Positions 34,501 through 35,750 of a stretch of DNA of 64,000 nt are shown here, in pieces. The notes under the pieces were generated by a model that was not told where the DNA came from, did not search any database, and was given only the letters and a program-made list of their open reading frames with translations. The DNA comes from an uncultured Christensenella sp. (GTDB lineage: Bacteria; Bacillota; Clostridia; Christensenellales; DTU072). The stretch covers positions 9,896 to 73,895 of the forward strand of contig CAJLYQ010000001.1 in NCBI GenBank assembly GCA_905210905.1, written 5' to 3'. Each line of letters begins with the position of its first letter. The first letter of the stretch is position 1. Made by a program: the position numbers and the translations under genes.

Positions 34501-35750
34501 TCGTCTGTTTCGGACGAGTTGTTGACGCCGAGTTGCAAATTCGCTTCGAGATTGGTGAAACTACCTTTGGTATAGGTCGTGCCTTTGCCGGAATCGCCGA
34601 AGTTTTTACCGGCGAGAGAGATAGCCGCGCGTTTCTCGTTGCAAACTTCCATCAGGAACGGGGTGGTTTTGAGAGAAACGTCGAATTCGCCGTCGAGCGC
34701 GTCGATGGTTATGCCGAAACCGTTAAAGACGTACTCGTGTCCCTTACTCTTATCGCCGGGGAGCACGACTTCTTTCATTTCGGTAATGGCGTCGAGGCTG
34801 AATCTGAGCGACGGCCAGTTCTTTTTGATAATGTCTTCCAGCCCGAACCCGATGGTGTCCTGCAAAACGTGGTCGAGGTTGGGCAATCCGAAACCTTCCC
34901 ACGAAAGTTCGAGATCGAGGAAAGAACCGATCTGGATTTTCCCGGTCTTGATCATTCCGAGAAGCCAGTCGGCTTTGAGATATTCGCGTACGTACTGATA
35001 TTTGGGTACGGTGTAAGTCTGCTCTCTGCCGTTTTCGTCGAGAGCCTTGTAAGTATAGGACTCCGTCGAATAGTCGACTATGTAGTCTTCTTCGAAAAGG
35101 AGCATCCAGATAAGGCTGGTAAACTTTTTGATCGCTTCGATGTCTATGTCGCTCTGCAAAGCGTTACCGATAAACTCAACTATGTCCGTTTCGTCTTTCG
35201 TCCCCATTTTAAGGAGAGAAACGAGTTTTTGTCCGACGGTGGTGATATTGATTTCTTCCGCGTAATATTTTGAGTTCTGACCGAAAACGAGATACGTCGT
35301 GGAGCCGTAGTAATAAATCCCGGCGTAAAGTTGGTTCGAGAAAACGTTGCCGAGTTCGAGAAGAACAACGCTCTGCGAGTTGTCTTTAAGCGAGATGTTG
35401 GCTTTTATGCGTAACGAGTACTCTGCGGTCTTTTTCGCTTTTTTCGTGTAAAGCCCGCCTTCTTTTTCGTAAGAATGGAAATCGAATTCGATGAACGTGT
35501 CTATACACAGCCATTCCGGATCGTCGTAAAGTTCCTGATCCAGGAAGGTCATCGATTCCTTTATTCTCGCAAACGCTTCCGTCTTGGACAAAGTCACGCT
35601 CGGCGTAGGCTCGGGCTTTGACGGGTCGCTCGGATTAACGGGATTCTCGTTGGAATTATCCCTATCCGAACAAGCGACGATACTGAACGCCAGCACGACG
35701 CACACCAGTATCATAAAAAATTTAAGAAGTTTAGACGTTTTCGAACTCAT
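1..35750 (-). CDS. Giant secreted lipoprotein, N-terminal 11,916 residues (partial, runs off left edge)
   Basis: One reading frame runs from an ATG at 35748-35750 to the left edge of the window, at least 11,916 codons (about 1.3 MDa), with no stop seen when the strand is translated; the codon register is the same at both ends. The first 27 residues are a lipoprotein signal (KLLKFF, a hydrophobic stretch, then I-V-A-C27) followed by a Pro/Asn/Asp-rich linker, so the protein is probably exported and lipid-anchored at its N terminus. A GGAG lies 7 nt before the ATG. The body has tandem beta-rich modules, long helical blocks, a carboxypeptidase-regulatory-like domain and Ig-like segments (listed separately). 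Cysteine is very rare. I recognise no enzyme motif and no named family. Adhesion, surface scaffolding or a lipid-binding role are possible but unproven. The true C terminus is outside the window. Confidence 0.93.
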   Translation of the reverse strand, partial: MSSKTSKLLKFFMILVCVVLAFSIVACSDRDNSNENPVNPSDPSKPEPTPSVTLSKTEAFARIKESMTFLDQELYDDPEWLCIDTFIEFDFHSYEKEGGLYTKKAKKTAEYSLRIKANISLKDNSQSVVLLELGNVFSNQLYAGIYYYGSTTYLVFGQNSKYYAEEINITTVGQKLVSLLKMGTKDETDIVEFIGNALQSDIDIEAIKKFTSLIWMLLFEEDYIVDYSTESYTYKALDENGREQTYTVPKYQYVREYLKADWLLGMIKTGKIQIGSFLDLELSWEGFGLPNLDHVLQDTIGFGLEDIIKKNWPSLRFSLDAITEMKEVVLPGDKSKGHEYVFNGFGITIDALDGEFDVSLKTTPFLMEVCNEKRAAISLAGKNFGDSGKGTTYTKGSFTNLEANLQLGVNNSSETDEILTLKGLAGNIIQLGGIGDIPIVIGGEASYVLDLGVAASLNLFDNSQNYAKVRLGYNGREVFAAYLAPDLGNTIVDKEAKILNTLYFDFHNLTSGGREFLPNTKLSKIDLTKSLSGLIGEEIMKYIDPYRGDTSASRNPSANNASSVVITEPTGFDAMKLIELLIAEKKEPDEDGRYKYLKLPKKGKSSKLEVSLDNYAINTLMSMFVGGMTLVEEDDGSLHYENGIGIDRVTVGLDFADPLSSIRVGADVNDRVSLKVGIGSDKEGGGYNTGISYFKMPEFDFSALGLDKNLRPTNKDEAEKLRNEYKELSTTLSYAATVAGNFAIGSDEGTSLNLDSIMKYLTENYLAKMGINLGQLLASVKVQSASELRIGYEIQLAASLVDLSSAKAVIDLYFLDKNGNKFEQFGGYPFLELYYVGGATDTLYINTEVSPDADKNLTEQLHTVLGLTEIIYGNVPRLSITNTGIANMLNGKGLDIATLLAYLGVVGYDKDNPSSAAKAFYITKNLLRNADDGGVDVNPADNSILDMVGGMINSVTVKDGALGVIVNRDLVTMVMGLAGLAVKDGLPEVNGSLYVHLGTELDKDADGNKIFTDEGGNLYTATATGDKVIDKDGNEREVSSLVLKEKLKDRAFARAHVGIVDYANEEKEFFYLDLTLIDTINVAKTDVPTFKGPLTTAASEYTSIAEWSKDLQVSVNVEVMLEVSASEEKTEWDKINDVLSQLVPSESLADYSALLKTVVVRFYNDYFSDVSSNNKKGLNLGIAVKGTIDVSDIFASELSVIMFDASEPDGSGYTAADGSQYKVIVGIYLKDNKAYVDLSYFGMDLLALSDVRNTYKGIRAAQFDALWAETYVEDKTSGETLFVYDEEAAFMDEAYRQTMLTYFLENQYSQYKGSTVSTSGKGYYETEFPVSDYKYFVWNERILQAQEEDKDDYSKLYFGDLKEHYNAYVYVKSDIEKVFRTASGDNTPKLNPGFVKYEVKADGEIHVYDGRTETSFVTISPVIRDGKSVTLNVVDVENKLRTNSYGESDFDYKLFLAQMKSEAYSGYDEYINKYVAYWSATREGAPSVIPTLNDAYMNNVAKKKQYFSASYVNSTEYTSAKSTLSANVIADLRRLGGNYETMTAAQIRATEEYRTRYEKGEAQLIQGYVDAQAETAGINKSDNAKIIAYTMLSLLNGKEMANFGVYDAPQALNAALKADSERLAPSNAASIIGPDSGNQKSYLTDVGAIALQFVWNRGKLTFELTQEVINAVITGLGYPELGEIININYLGLGLDFSAGLRLEVMAKLGDVYSILLAINELEASIDPNERSRYAVNVDKFGDVGMPTGIPDSVYVEASVGITLQNVVNNLAEAENKDVTDYDLTDLLNRFLSNSAFKSVELEAFYNEIADKNPDKTETPDGIIDLKRTAWNQLYDNYRSEEDDDQKTRKAEMDKVYEATWTDIENQQKKDNADYLGITKDSKEHVALAWDKLLSGSVKINLNELGVKVIAQLFENINATLFIDAEALVNFNNIYSSTLKVTIKRWLGEKGKDYSVDDENNIVKELTNNEKRRSAETVLTFYYDGSVNTSYSEFRGAIYIDTDIFGIGQVKLDDITVIWTEVFKYLGTDMFGSETIKSVYKFFGLDENGQNPKNAYRASNAAPSGEHGKVFNVAQNAAGDDVVYLTGEGVTAKTYLDVMFYKGELGIGVAKSAVLNVLNLLAGIDLTDQLEGKIDFNAAVMLNFSDNLGVDVSVNLANDKGGKSAIKIGAGEISLNLDKAPDRPDESKFVEIEKLANIGAAIGGYASFELGQMGETLNYDYLFKLLYGAIFDDRDPEIGLRVGIDENDIFAQTNYLEIRANANMMTMSKFDGIELYLTLTSKTNHDIYEELGKNDETGKGWRTIMDEYFGSADTYERRWVLLKNFAASRNENAGDPAKTEAENLIDGGGKFFFDLMESIEDEMENLYGAIMPEERYQKFWNELYGRCGDYYMGNVMSLFVTLKEGDESLGQSPIYGKIYLNFAFLGVEPIVLDDVSAFVVAIGKSFGIDYSKMFNKNDKGNDEETPSNAPAALATSASSALNVLGSFVIGIDTRKNKDFIAAEITSAAIYSILAAFGVENIEQYFGENPDGGTDNPYYPGYSPNLKVSLFGYNDVDEEYDLLGVELDLKNMLNLRIAVETPTIDVARGNKRFVIREYAKDADTGIYKDYYTTIDAQWDTTLKVSVDGGLSLGAKDQSDNEGKDPKINLGDLLRILLGDNFNVDVVIDTTQTVWADLHFYIDAKVNVMSLWSLINKDAETGKAPYESMTIPEIIGAAGAEAYIEIVSREKQLDDSGNPVKDADGNEVISGEKVLIGIYLIKERNDNGDEYLSLYIDLGSLNISPISIINLTATGSDIWANLGKLFGKSEEEVAQAKAQDIRDSQLDIFALYTAMKASETANATNGANNRYSSVSEMSEKSKQLKSEIYGENGDFEALAKRIAAGETPVRNAAESASNADGQIMDDFISIVVGNDYGATVTAVAAVLIKMLDEAFNDEKSISRRAFTALVEKRIKDEIEAEKKVLSNISKNMDNLLASLQTEDVVASKSEAWVALTADNSNVLPATYKAQSKTLYDSVVANASKDGFSTASKKDEQVLQSVAWDAFYWTINGVTYEEAILVYEDRDQKADDKYDITLAKFNEYSGLSVKEGDKTIDGLIGGLADRLKNALSESDRVVLTAIEYSEYYYEAAAFDDYAQYLEDMLYVLNRVYDEAKSKNTHAGTNKELYNKQIAYDVLMSDNGSRSYTLPAARYGTSTRDFHLDTADYSLFAGWYDAYLKGYETAGETDAKAKTWQDIVNRYQTAYSYLITAINAVNSSAYNLFYEAGVTLDEGVLPFSTATASGITWYSNLKVPVKYDKFDDRFSVTFKTFAWEYLVESGWMESAHETRFISAEMLNISSANKGKDEEAYKNYAWPSYYADVKTLTEKGEGFGYVLARNCTYVLDDKSAGSDILYHKEFADGDKDASGRTTWKLVKLEDDLLGTMDELFTNAHSDVPTIIVDTAGGVGTAQVGLLHENNLVAVHIWLGNIEMEVAFSGAGLYLDEYDINKSVFTATKEEGYWVQKEEQQLVADFIHELPSDHFAPFDADFKYVYAKLSLDFDLEADQTSFNLQKLIDTVMNDLGINIELGGNELGFNLILETLQSISKKFRLEVEARANMFDLFKGELGTTDIALTLYALEGSGDRKVMQIALGSYIDSEDGTAKNFVYVDFSRFNVQRLIIRDAIEYVRNLLGGDAAKALAPYDLDYVSSIPELLGAAAMYGAMNAADEDGVISVKNAAATAENETIDIKLRKAGLSTTVASGAIYALLNFFGLPQIEKYVSKAVDLTLGVDIFAVDDDLIGKDYTDADRDLIRLSIALNSLGKDGTTADSTGVRLDFGIHKAEVSLDQRKFVLGADSAASLETKLDLPKNDKGEKLYAEIAEELPNLVVTTSLEFQIKAEEVSRQDFNKSPVKDILDSLTKEGNLSSIIGQIFFEIYDDHDMTLAIDLAADVDLGDGSDRNYLDHIISGSVVRIQVRAWHTNPSTAEGDIEELKKKVWATITYYEGALYVDLSALNIQKIKLDDAAGMVFGSGEKAQNSWNEIGEMWKAASALTTRTNLEATMYGDSEGIYLMIEKAAISSLIGVLGFGSLEIVSDALAELYVEAIKVGGDALSLGLGVNIAIDSKGTIFVDGGDSGIKDPNRGDSDVDATFVVHLGVRGIYIGFNNLEDWSPINSTEYNEVREINVIKLGTQAYLELGNEKGTYELKALIETLLKKLDVNLNLNKELQAIIELLDSNSVKFEIAVDLDLGIGTIINDIISGTKSFGDVMPDDITTIIKALQAKLTLNIIREGKATSTVTIALIRGDVYLDLAGLNKTLGKGKIENAVDLIGSLLGGEAQNGSYVAEQATEATQALAGFINALAKAQNGSPAITDAELNAQYLHFALSGTEGLTVTVIYGAVKSVVRYLLGSESLAEVIDMISLVSNPSASANLGYDVELGLKLTVPSTVFNDNDFNEMNALIEEGKNFFGYGKDTVETFTDELFLNEDKNGQGYNYEINASGLTVNEFARAIAEKTQLYKKYNVSDAAKANKVDELIRTTFLAGGTSVEKWLNNYKARYAFYDEAACKVALYDYLLVAAYENGDDFVTYFGGTAEDKNAAGEALSAYMYGDEASGTARAYGEIVSYLQKTYETDKDVEQAAYDFVVAYIKGLIVSRDAWLVLIGAEIETVGDGLIVHSEKYDELYDELLIEAWKEKVSRIDEEIKAHESLATEEDKTAFARAWIEKAYTIYSENYGKTTAGDRDYRAVAYEELTDLLEVDAALELTGMRNDDKNTYKNKLWRDAMIYTYCDPAAVAIIKGVAEIEVSGSDKREAFDKARELMHSITSGIEAYALEALTGSAAGKDMLTGEEELSLAYDLIYDFKRAVAGVKEYFGGNVGNSTRKLLAAIGKSLYEKGYRIAGRTDDAAMTSDEYAQLYEETYKLSANLFAQFAKGEATYERYMSESFSAKAWDELVGGLNFDIENTDDFLKAAEEYINSGSVSGTLYESLVKTDKKTLMYLLENIYYDYGKAKQTISAQGGSGIDETLHDAFGKTTVATYATEAMISAVSGMVIDSFSKEYVYAMALAFLAARKAAPSLGETFANDGLGSVSLILADSGDEIFLYASAYGALAKLAAAASASDETVAAAALAKSYYDAFTTSKEYYSDESARLGADEFALIAARAYVSASATVKGELELAAYYYGQRSDVITIDDDDFTEEEKAALTALKKANAEGSPEKELKDAAYRRVLRSSSTTEMYEEYLAVRSNFIFEVIYRTSKENREALKDIIMVSADENVDNMASAVIGESTAFTAENVDIYYEIYGEEFSEELGNFVLEVYKESIKGENKSVSPILEEALEQLVYKVLYNKLTVKEQAATLIALYREAETLGSTLNSGNYPLLKTFYEEFGEEISAFSTDSKNLPKISEELLKGEGYSSNATLGELTSKEIVDYYNKLVSALGTSLDKKVLELNKGLVSGTGSDNVAGALYESVKTYLADENAFRNNEESSTYQAQKVQKTNGDGTKYEEPKQDDLGYDAATKTQSVRDYFDLTVTITVDSGVTFPMYNGSSSIWRILGVGEIPFRNPVENEKRGTKAVLSDGTVVPKSWTTSDVTAKSWISTSYASTGTFTIEYSYESDGPDNPSMDGSEAEAMEAAQEKALNEYLNNTAYKALLSELSGKAHTSFRSDVNDLIKFTGMMIGTESMTTDPSVNVPKFDVTSGDTRDRTYINLVNATSSSSALYTYANSAINAMNVWFEEFGDVITEKDFADFNVSALKHFYSYLKPVDSRDYYKQYIQTGALGDVLTALKNENGFVLDPASELGRLAEIRDNVYAYLKELKLDETTEAVSGEKSRELVYKYYDELMTLASAWISYADVRTTAGRTLANVLTDMAEQVRLLSFEYYAYTIYRLFDRMTDEGHTFSGGKVLKKTETRYAGIAGMRETDKAAEKAVFDKVLYNVTLYTCMDETTTAEKDKEIVIGMPSAAKTMYMTKEEAAIFAEILFGLTKKKNTTYYPFDYTLEAYKSFYGATKTERETFLARNAEKAISYVEKIVASIGTGTVGSLTTLRNDINSEYNNIISALRGVTDGENYSFVKIFTDAQSKATKAGLSGSAMSLAVMCDVIGTVYGGRNVSVVYPTGTAGSTARIAVSAAWTKLVNFMLDGGAGVTINGKTRTWYEILFGRENDTGYLKDKDLALANTYAFNVDVNEFRSNASPYDELEQAIFSDFKALYLEVLFTEASAEGINTIQDLLDRVDGKSYNATYTDFVRFAKSFVEAYDGAIESLGATGKYTEEDVVAYAKIIAVRESLCLVYSASSFDFTVYGAVTRYTLEKLFIEYSTDMTEKTTSGDEFGTAYNYGGAKNATFFDDYLIDVAGRTGSVTTVFDGLKAMSGATRAYGDKLASYVSALFTQTDALKALYGDLVETLAPGSAFDLESYLSVGNNGYKAASAMVGLINAKDYGVSGLTEKLKSVFRTYTAKTDVSTYLIYKYARLASYLAADFDELYDLLAASGEATDRALAEPYAAMRADSASDTEKAVALDKIVATVGMSFDEVKNASARAAYEKAYKVLRMTENASEYLTQDVWESYFGGVSRETLADDFDVLYDAIINNASDNAFYETITDDKKELISAAREKLAVSANDKEKSKAMFVLVNAIPADYELNGVTANALVKSAREKFVRLGITDADAFTTLSDSAWRKQYGGSEATYAAVTPALELKTLLDSINEHPDDETSIGKLLDSLKFTETAKYLDSYVYQLGYDVNAEANDFAQQRELIERAFVKEYNAAAATRYDVVEIDLGLGVEIGKTYVGAEIDPDNYREDLIPYEDQQKFINYDEMQLYLGFGGFFSFGFGEGDADIAQIVNLILGGLNISEIYIEFLKTHIMLGTLKAQIALDIAKALSEDEAQRKQSLTASITIEYALIDNDERGETTRFEQQIIAITVYDGSIYLAVEIFDMSLKLRLDFDAMSYLLKLLGIIKDAESETPSTATPHLDEINTAISAVLNGWSEQTAKEKGTPIGQLANAASTSTGKDVLEALVRIGGDEAGLILTVDILLEAFNLLLNDNEATDALNDIILMIFTSGSAKVEYGSDFGINLNLSKNRTISGDKNTSDNLSYDINLGLFNDTVFSMNSVERPEGTKDYFGDFTSEIRSKSENGEYDSYYVMGLDVIGMINGVGAGTGSVDVGSIVSDIIGDRLQFGVSLELDSEILRTAVDWSKLFSAMGTLSVEPIFLMRVLNSTSGSIRFDVNIDLDISKVNFDVSVRAYNNGVNIFNVYELSGTLNTDDTPEFAPKFYFDMGEPRPDWTAEENNKLAGEKYVVTAQSVYDFLKINLMEVILDLTGGDHDEIIVERPDNAPAFGDDSAVELKDIDFGKVLQSVTFGQGTLGIRLSEAILNTLIKIINANWEFDDMGNVRLDIDFMQNTVGITVPLDAAVRDADGNILSDSKLKYGIKLSNITLHIGEAVDFIGVTGKETYSAFRDYKESTKFVWISEVNSSLGLHNDDENTMVDLSDLTMRFIEGLGIKLQNGESLLDVSLDFVLRTYIDFSDVTNLGFELLINRRGRTLIGITFIGAERDGDVYINLEGLGLPKFYMTGVDLGGKIVEVLQKLEESVSGNGEETPANADGSISGGISSGDKTAIEYPDITKAGISANLLLALMDENKFNVAMTGALLLNLLGTLPKIKDISAMIPTFANLQLGYEKDKLSGIKLVYDEGQHFFIDYNFEKSYSYLVPKRDLLDKANKDYDDARSHMVSDEDKKDFVNIDNLKNVSIGLTVDMTLVTVNPDGQKSDVVEQLEALLEKLFGMKDGSIDLQFQDAYASITIAAEIIADLTDINNSKLKVEILYNGETLIGLYYLDKTVYLDLSELGLIQAAVNGVDLAGALNYFLGGSLPIDLDEEKGLDVKGLITSLIGVGAGEETGTTDKTTTSISEKKIESAIEELKKNYETRYKAGEFEELTATEKEAIKQEIKDALKQINADNDNLLSQSDFDKAYEDIIKSIGFRQTGSKINTEQDRKEAAVIAISLFNDRIEITPTSDALSNLLDMDIPAFSGISLAMNLDAGLTNLALNINMDGNNRFSLSLPEEGGIRLGFNLTDAEINNKIGAIDTAGYGGLNGLFVGASGINVDVETLIGSLLDTLDVNNLQLNLEKRTDYWSRRDLYSFYPYVNASGPTYYADDISGYDGQDAHAFTVIFKVIKIARMVYELGKAIKAIVEMLANWASSIWNIIKLVKALYEIYNQLKDLVGEISLPHEHFPKLYRNTFSRGRLAINRTANNVLGLALTVPSGKSTAVKAYIEDSTLLLDMSLDFSIDLLGLVKLDMSTVIDTALGFISGPMGNDGGFETTGAVPLKMLAICPEWIMTLIDDKSVENTSGYYGRIYGRLTDQYGQPVKDATVTYVTDSAEYSVKSDKDGYYYFVEIPMTKHVNPMNNPYVLSKVKEAMKAANGSEAPEMGKAWYEGVEYIYHDGYYYVNSDRGTLSFYAEGYASPANETGLFIQPAQTRKALVFNQEGTMYRTSGINSSLVKMKGYASLATLTSGTSAETADAYLAGMTKDDLIGGVTVKYNGGLKSGTTNMIREDDTYGTFNMSYEVYPDLRSLGGGKQFFDVTLGGYKWTGAAVARRVVMNSDGTSGGYSGLKYLADETAIDEWIENVASEAADPGTESKKTYNVEIYFLMEYEERNTVTFVGSLCEYVEAADFFVGNPIIGEFYEFDSSTNGYKLTADETYQANKKYYTKQIPLADDYTIWVAVADRGGSNWQTVGVHDYYELEPDNFSTSVDKENGTFSITTSALAKGKDYKLKIRSKKYQNIDLRMAGTEKYVTYTDGKNRSAATTFAYANGSDEYINAQFFLERRAAHWSDTYVSEDASLLEGMRIRIGTDVLDKDYISTRADSDTYVYDELEYQTGGEIIYNNYSYVEVWLNSGKFNKIIMMVNNLLWGMDGTMEVNPDASLTPKDISISNRTSESDFDASQYKEKDLAKNGEDYYIDRFINLYRGQYNEDDFKVGDKIYQSEGAYLQAIISASQKTGSGLIHYLLMMVLIDMAGLGKYSYDFSWLTNLFGGDYDESYIGLIDLLAFAVASPKSFEAIPKLWILDIGGILSKIGTMIGDLLAMVSRTISGLLPLYTSYNMFETSDLDQSPLNAATYALSMKDETGNVIEEETGSIHDLFLGSNSKKTIEGAYTVQRNDEIVEGAKLYRETVEHDRSVYAKVSLEEGGENGSIDNIRLVLNGATYSKNAEYGGSSVESKNVDSDVTPDKSKEWNYDFPYYSGQNGKFFSKSSKQINESYYVKTSTQVSAGGGAGLYVRVKGTDRYIAAAEAGSDLAQYEDYYYAKVEKTEKTNVSKSYTFRNDTGAIYEIKASDIRTMMVIEKGKEVDFTGAYYGKNGSTSGYASYVSKFEHVSDFMEDWISSSNHNSYSTTDVYFVDELTGEKVVYYRYFVFDAYGDKYDMKDNGNSIKDDRYQEVDIDFNGLGIRNVITTDFSDARFYRYEYSEEEGYKAVGEDDGTGARLWTNPTKIIIYDPYDLTDFRAIGGTWSMMGTSSGEVGRRNYDAQVTVKDILANRVNVRFNTGTSRGSNGVGIAWNLDAIKGFKPMDGEKYYLEGYVGNVVFAEIEIEVVNASLEGADGATDTANTIKTELLKLAQRIKFDPYKESVENFIDKFYDVFMAEYSSTEKVNDNPLREKTYIYNDLVWTLDYTYTTYKDKDGNRIKAYDSLTDYDNAYINLKYRTYGKDANGENYKSNTAWNSLKISLLEVKNYTIDTVSAAIEGEGVVGSGVVRADRELIKARLMSLYPSMKESDATTRANTYSGMIDINPLNNSNPYETMEKISSFDVLLARLTAEGNEEVIDGWEIIPNSFEVERNKLGRTLAEYDSLDTSEQNYTVSYKITDATGNVQTVKVWVHIQASGITGTSDGLEGELYDAVTPYEQSTTGDKVTDVLNALNLKRETGIVYENTSEAESAIGEKVSLGANPTVEYVALVVPTEDGYEVKPYIYVKGENGLSYSIPIKKYDDSSLVDYSLGSRTGKASFVIDLEVGKQGFARTEMNEIITKVLLESAKTNSSYTSDKAKAKAYDVLYEQSDRLTRNEMTASYNDYRSRFPLIGETSAKAYVWEKVYDSYVEETSDLYSPVDALMLDVILLKQQLTWASLTYEGAKSNGYDLIYASGTVSTRKLSELVDEAQSKTPSSTTTERKAYAWDKWYDEYTRAVIGLPRTIDTRTVSKVAAVIVTETVPENITELGNANVSFKGVVDKNGQAEFFSKAVTWLDEDKIIASLRENVGIAGYLAYAELVLKDNVFGSQIVRGIPVQLSIIKVERLIYNTIGNELSERTSYRPEWSDEFIRLGVDPYDEESIDITLGWYFTQTSATSDNDAILLRTSTEAGATQSVISYFNRVWELATYFDENGREKVLWRYKNDSNNNGDRTDDGVGFDGKTNTEIEVLVRSYGYSENSASNKWQTWVTFDLANVVNAKDGVVLTEPSGEYRTYNFISDATISSIDGEAEFNGEKVAISKAYGKEYDYEMSIDPYKVDLSGEGTFSVVYTRNASKPVNDPERYSELKGTIDLSVAEMKNFYNRSYVDTEIVFGTTYNNKQTVKVRIYNSTIRRFTEITGIEYYNGDKLVDFDKVIASAYDDLTSIMPDKAVVTVVVDESVTEKVTLDVVWSNIDEYDYTGLAANGKRPTALALIGNRTFGYRTDEVTLKIAQEIITSIDEKDGVKLGDLPDAVTVDPYNSNGNAEQASGMSMDAIKAKYTEVLITSDVIFDGEVIQAGKQRKVSIKIDDGNIDYDAYNASGFAEATHEIYFNVGSTVVYGANGQNSFEVRTAYPVSATLLSRKIVSVVFKERTVVDGKEVIGDETELSGDIYKEVYLGDFASDDSPYAVYAQYGSGNQPVRLADGITIDELSRRSVEYTPGGGEYTVKAYIGAGSLRQEFDVVVRIEKAMLLGIVNTDEAGISAAGTYHGNEMLVYERNAGLDVYELKNLVIEPFVGFVNMGEFKTNAYVDYNGRKDYSSYGLPSEIEVLLDRKNGTETTKLSVIWDYSAVLSVMSINGGEYDEKETNTIVLAKVYKDVDEDGNPVNVQTARVSVSVTNRAIKHYEVSYDPKGAKGTYAAIDDLIYTKFNGGATSTYELLLDPYNLKNAMFESNNRINATSATYSEEITDESGNANATFTYFRYAKAICEGGYEITYMLTSDNYKIYDARTGYATVKSNLYTGRNVTVELTVGADVTDSEAARKGASDAYGLRVAPKTNGKDYVPSSTSEKVFRDAIDVRILDMTYETGKGLDKDAYYIDVYGIIESFDKTVNYDETVSGKTIIGKDNSKYAWGEGYNGTISNIVSHTFDTISYDGADANVNRYAIETVKGNGAGGVAVTLKKATGSGAGRQIGYGGGVGRLIVTFGSASEQATGGVQTFDVPVIYVERTVESVLFVTSAAEGTTAPFYNSSTNTFEFDPFVRYVNNPDGFAQDEATGNYEQGYLKYGQYGATLRFKETAIDKALNVTLKTSSYDLSEQVNTQYVGLTFSDSSITIKTSGGTFDVYGIVSNSGKDSELSRQRIPFKAKFKSRIAGVNTAVPHGTTADGEVVYYHKLAEESNEYYEIVNGFTANLFVDGVLTDKTVTLDNGDILTVKCLDKDKLEKALKVYDYIGKFNIGEEISRGVFKNRAGQVYYVYGKGTTTPVRFVYGKNATDYIGEVVVNGKKNKVTFILTSEEISGEVDGELYNNGVQMIFKMDATYGINYRGTGVKFLMKVPGFAAGRNERQEIVVKVSTKEQYIPFAIPTMKYGFNGKSAQADAYRIDMTNTVIEGVTVDIYGYAWLKYFESLIDAKSDGHHDYLVSNGKIYLRDTTWGSNADTSYGTMHMISYDTVTGRFTIESPYYFIEDGGIKMPDYVMIYAGSKALKDEFTAALSHFGGNVSDEFTAYGSFSEWLNAWMENGEKGGSLDSYYH
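8465..8780 (-). other. Hydrophobic/amphipathic helical segment 2 in the giant protein
   Basis: Residues about 8991-9096 contain several hydrophobic stretches in series (L-L-M-M-V-L-I-D-M-A-G-L-G, then I-G-L-I-D-L-L-A-F-A-V-A, then I-L-D-I-G-G-I-L-S-K-I-G, then G-D-L-L-A-M-V-S-R-T-I-S-G-L-L). The spacing allows four or five helices. It is the second such island in an otherwise polar, secreted protein. Confidence 0.5.
10595..10740 (-). other. Carboxypeptidase-regulatory-like (CarbopepD_reg) domain in the giant protein
   Basis: Residues about 8338-8386 read Y-G-R-I-Y-G-R-L-T-D-Q-Y-G-Q-P-V-K-D-A-T-V, continuing into K-S-D-K-D-G-Y-Y-Y-F. This is the standard pattern 'G-x-V-x-D-x-x-G-x-P-[IV]-x-[GD]-A-x-V ... 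T-D-x-x-G-x-Y-x-F' of the transthyretin-like carboxypeptidase regulatory fold common in bacterial surface proteins. It marks the change from beta-module repeats to the C-terminal Ig-like region. Confidence 0.7.
10760..15680 (-). repeat. Second beta-module block of the giant protein (residues ~6690-8330)
   Basis: The strand signature seen in the N-terminal block returns: S-I-Y-L-A-V (near residue 6910), D-V-Y-I-N-L-E-G-L-G-L (7540) and T-V-Y-L-D-L-S-E-L-G-L (7820). The last two are each followed by a near-identical helix start (V-D-L-A/G-G). The modules here resemble one another more closely than those of the first block, which suggests more recent duplication. The block ends in a hydrophobic helical stretch and the carboxypeptidase-regulatory-like domain. 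Confidence 0.6.
11110..11295 (-). other. Hydrophobic/amphipathic helical segment 1 in the giant protein
   Basis: Residues about 8152-8214 are a nearly continuous run of hydrophobic and basic residues (for example V-I-F-K-V-I-K-I-A-R-M-V-Y-E-L, then S-S-I-W-N-I-I-K-L-V-K-A-L-Y). It is helical and amphipathic in pattern and differs sharply from the beta-rich flanks. It could associate with a membrane or pack against a hydrophobic groove. Confidence 0.5.
15680..22343 (-). other. Helical block of the giant protein (residues ~4470-6690)
   Basis: About 2,200 residues are rich in Ala, Glu, Lys, Tyr and Asp with heptad-like spacing and few strand-like runs. Recurring pieces such as A-x-A-Y-x-x-L, Y-D-x-L and A-Y-D-F-V suggest repeated short helical hairpins, comparable in style (not demonstrably in sequence) to FIVAR or albumin-binding three-helix repeats of Gram-positive surface proteins. 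A short beta segment near residues 5560-5650 (around 18700-19100) interrupts it. The block could form a stalk between the two beta-module groups. Confidence 0.5.
22343..35573 (-). repeat. N-terminal beta-module block of the giant protein (residues ~60-4470)
   Basis: This part is dominated by diverged modules of about 200-400 residues. Each combines long alternating hydrophobic/polar strands with a recurring strand of the form Y-[ILV]-[DN]-[LF], followed by a hydrophobic helix-like stretch. Clear instances are F-F-Y-L-D-L-T (near residue 1064), K-A-Y-V-D-L-S (1230), A-I-Y-I-D-T (1990), K-I-Y-L-N-F (2412), S-L-Y-I-D-L-G (2770), F-V-Y-V-D-F-S (3640), A-L-Y-V-D-L-S (3985) and D-V-Y-L-D-L-A (4290). 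Helical insertions at about residues 1254-1617 and 2868-3318 interrupt the series. The pattern faintly resembles secreted LolA/LppX-like half-barrels, but no family can be assigned by eye. Confidence 0.6.
35670..35750 (-). other. Lipoprotein signal peptide and lipobox of the giant protein
   Basis: The first residues read M-S-S-K-T-S-K-L-L-K, then a hydrophobic core (F-F-M-I-L-V-C-V-V-L-A-F) and the lipobox I-V-A-C at residues 24-27. Cleavage by signal peptidase II before Cys27 would leave a lipidated cysteine. The next 30 residues (rich in N, P, S, D, E) look like a flexible tether. This fixes the start and shows that the giant is exported rather than cytoplasmic. Confidence 0.85.
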
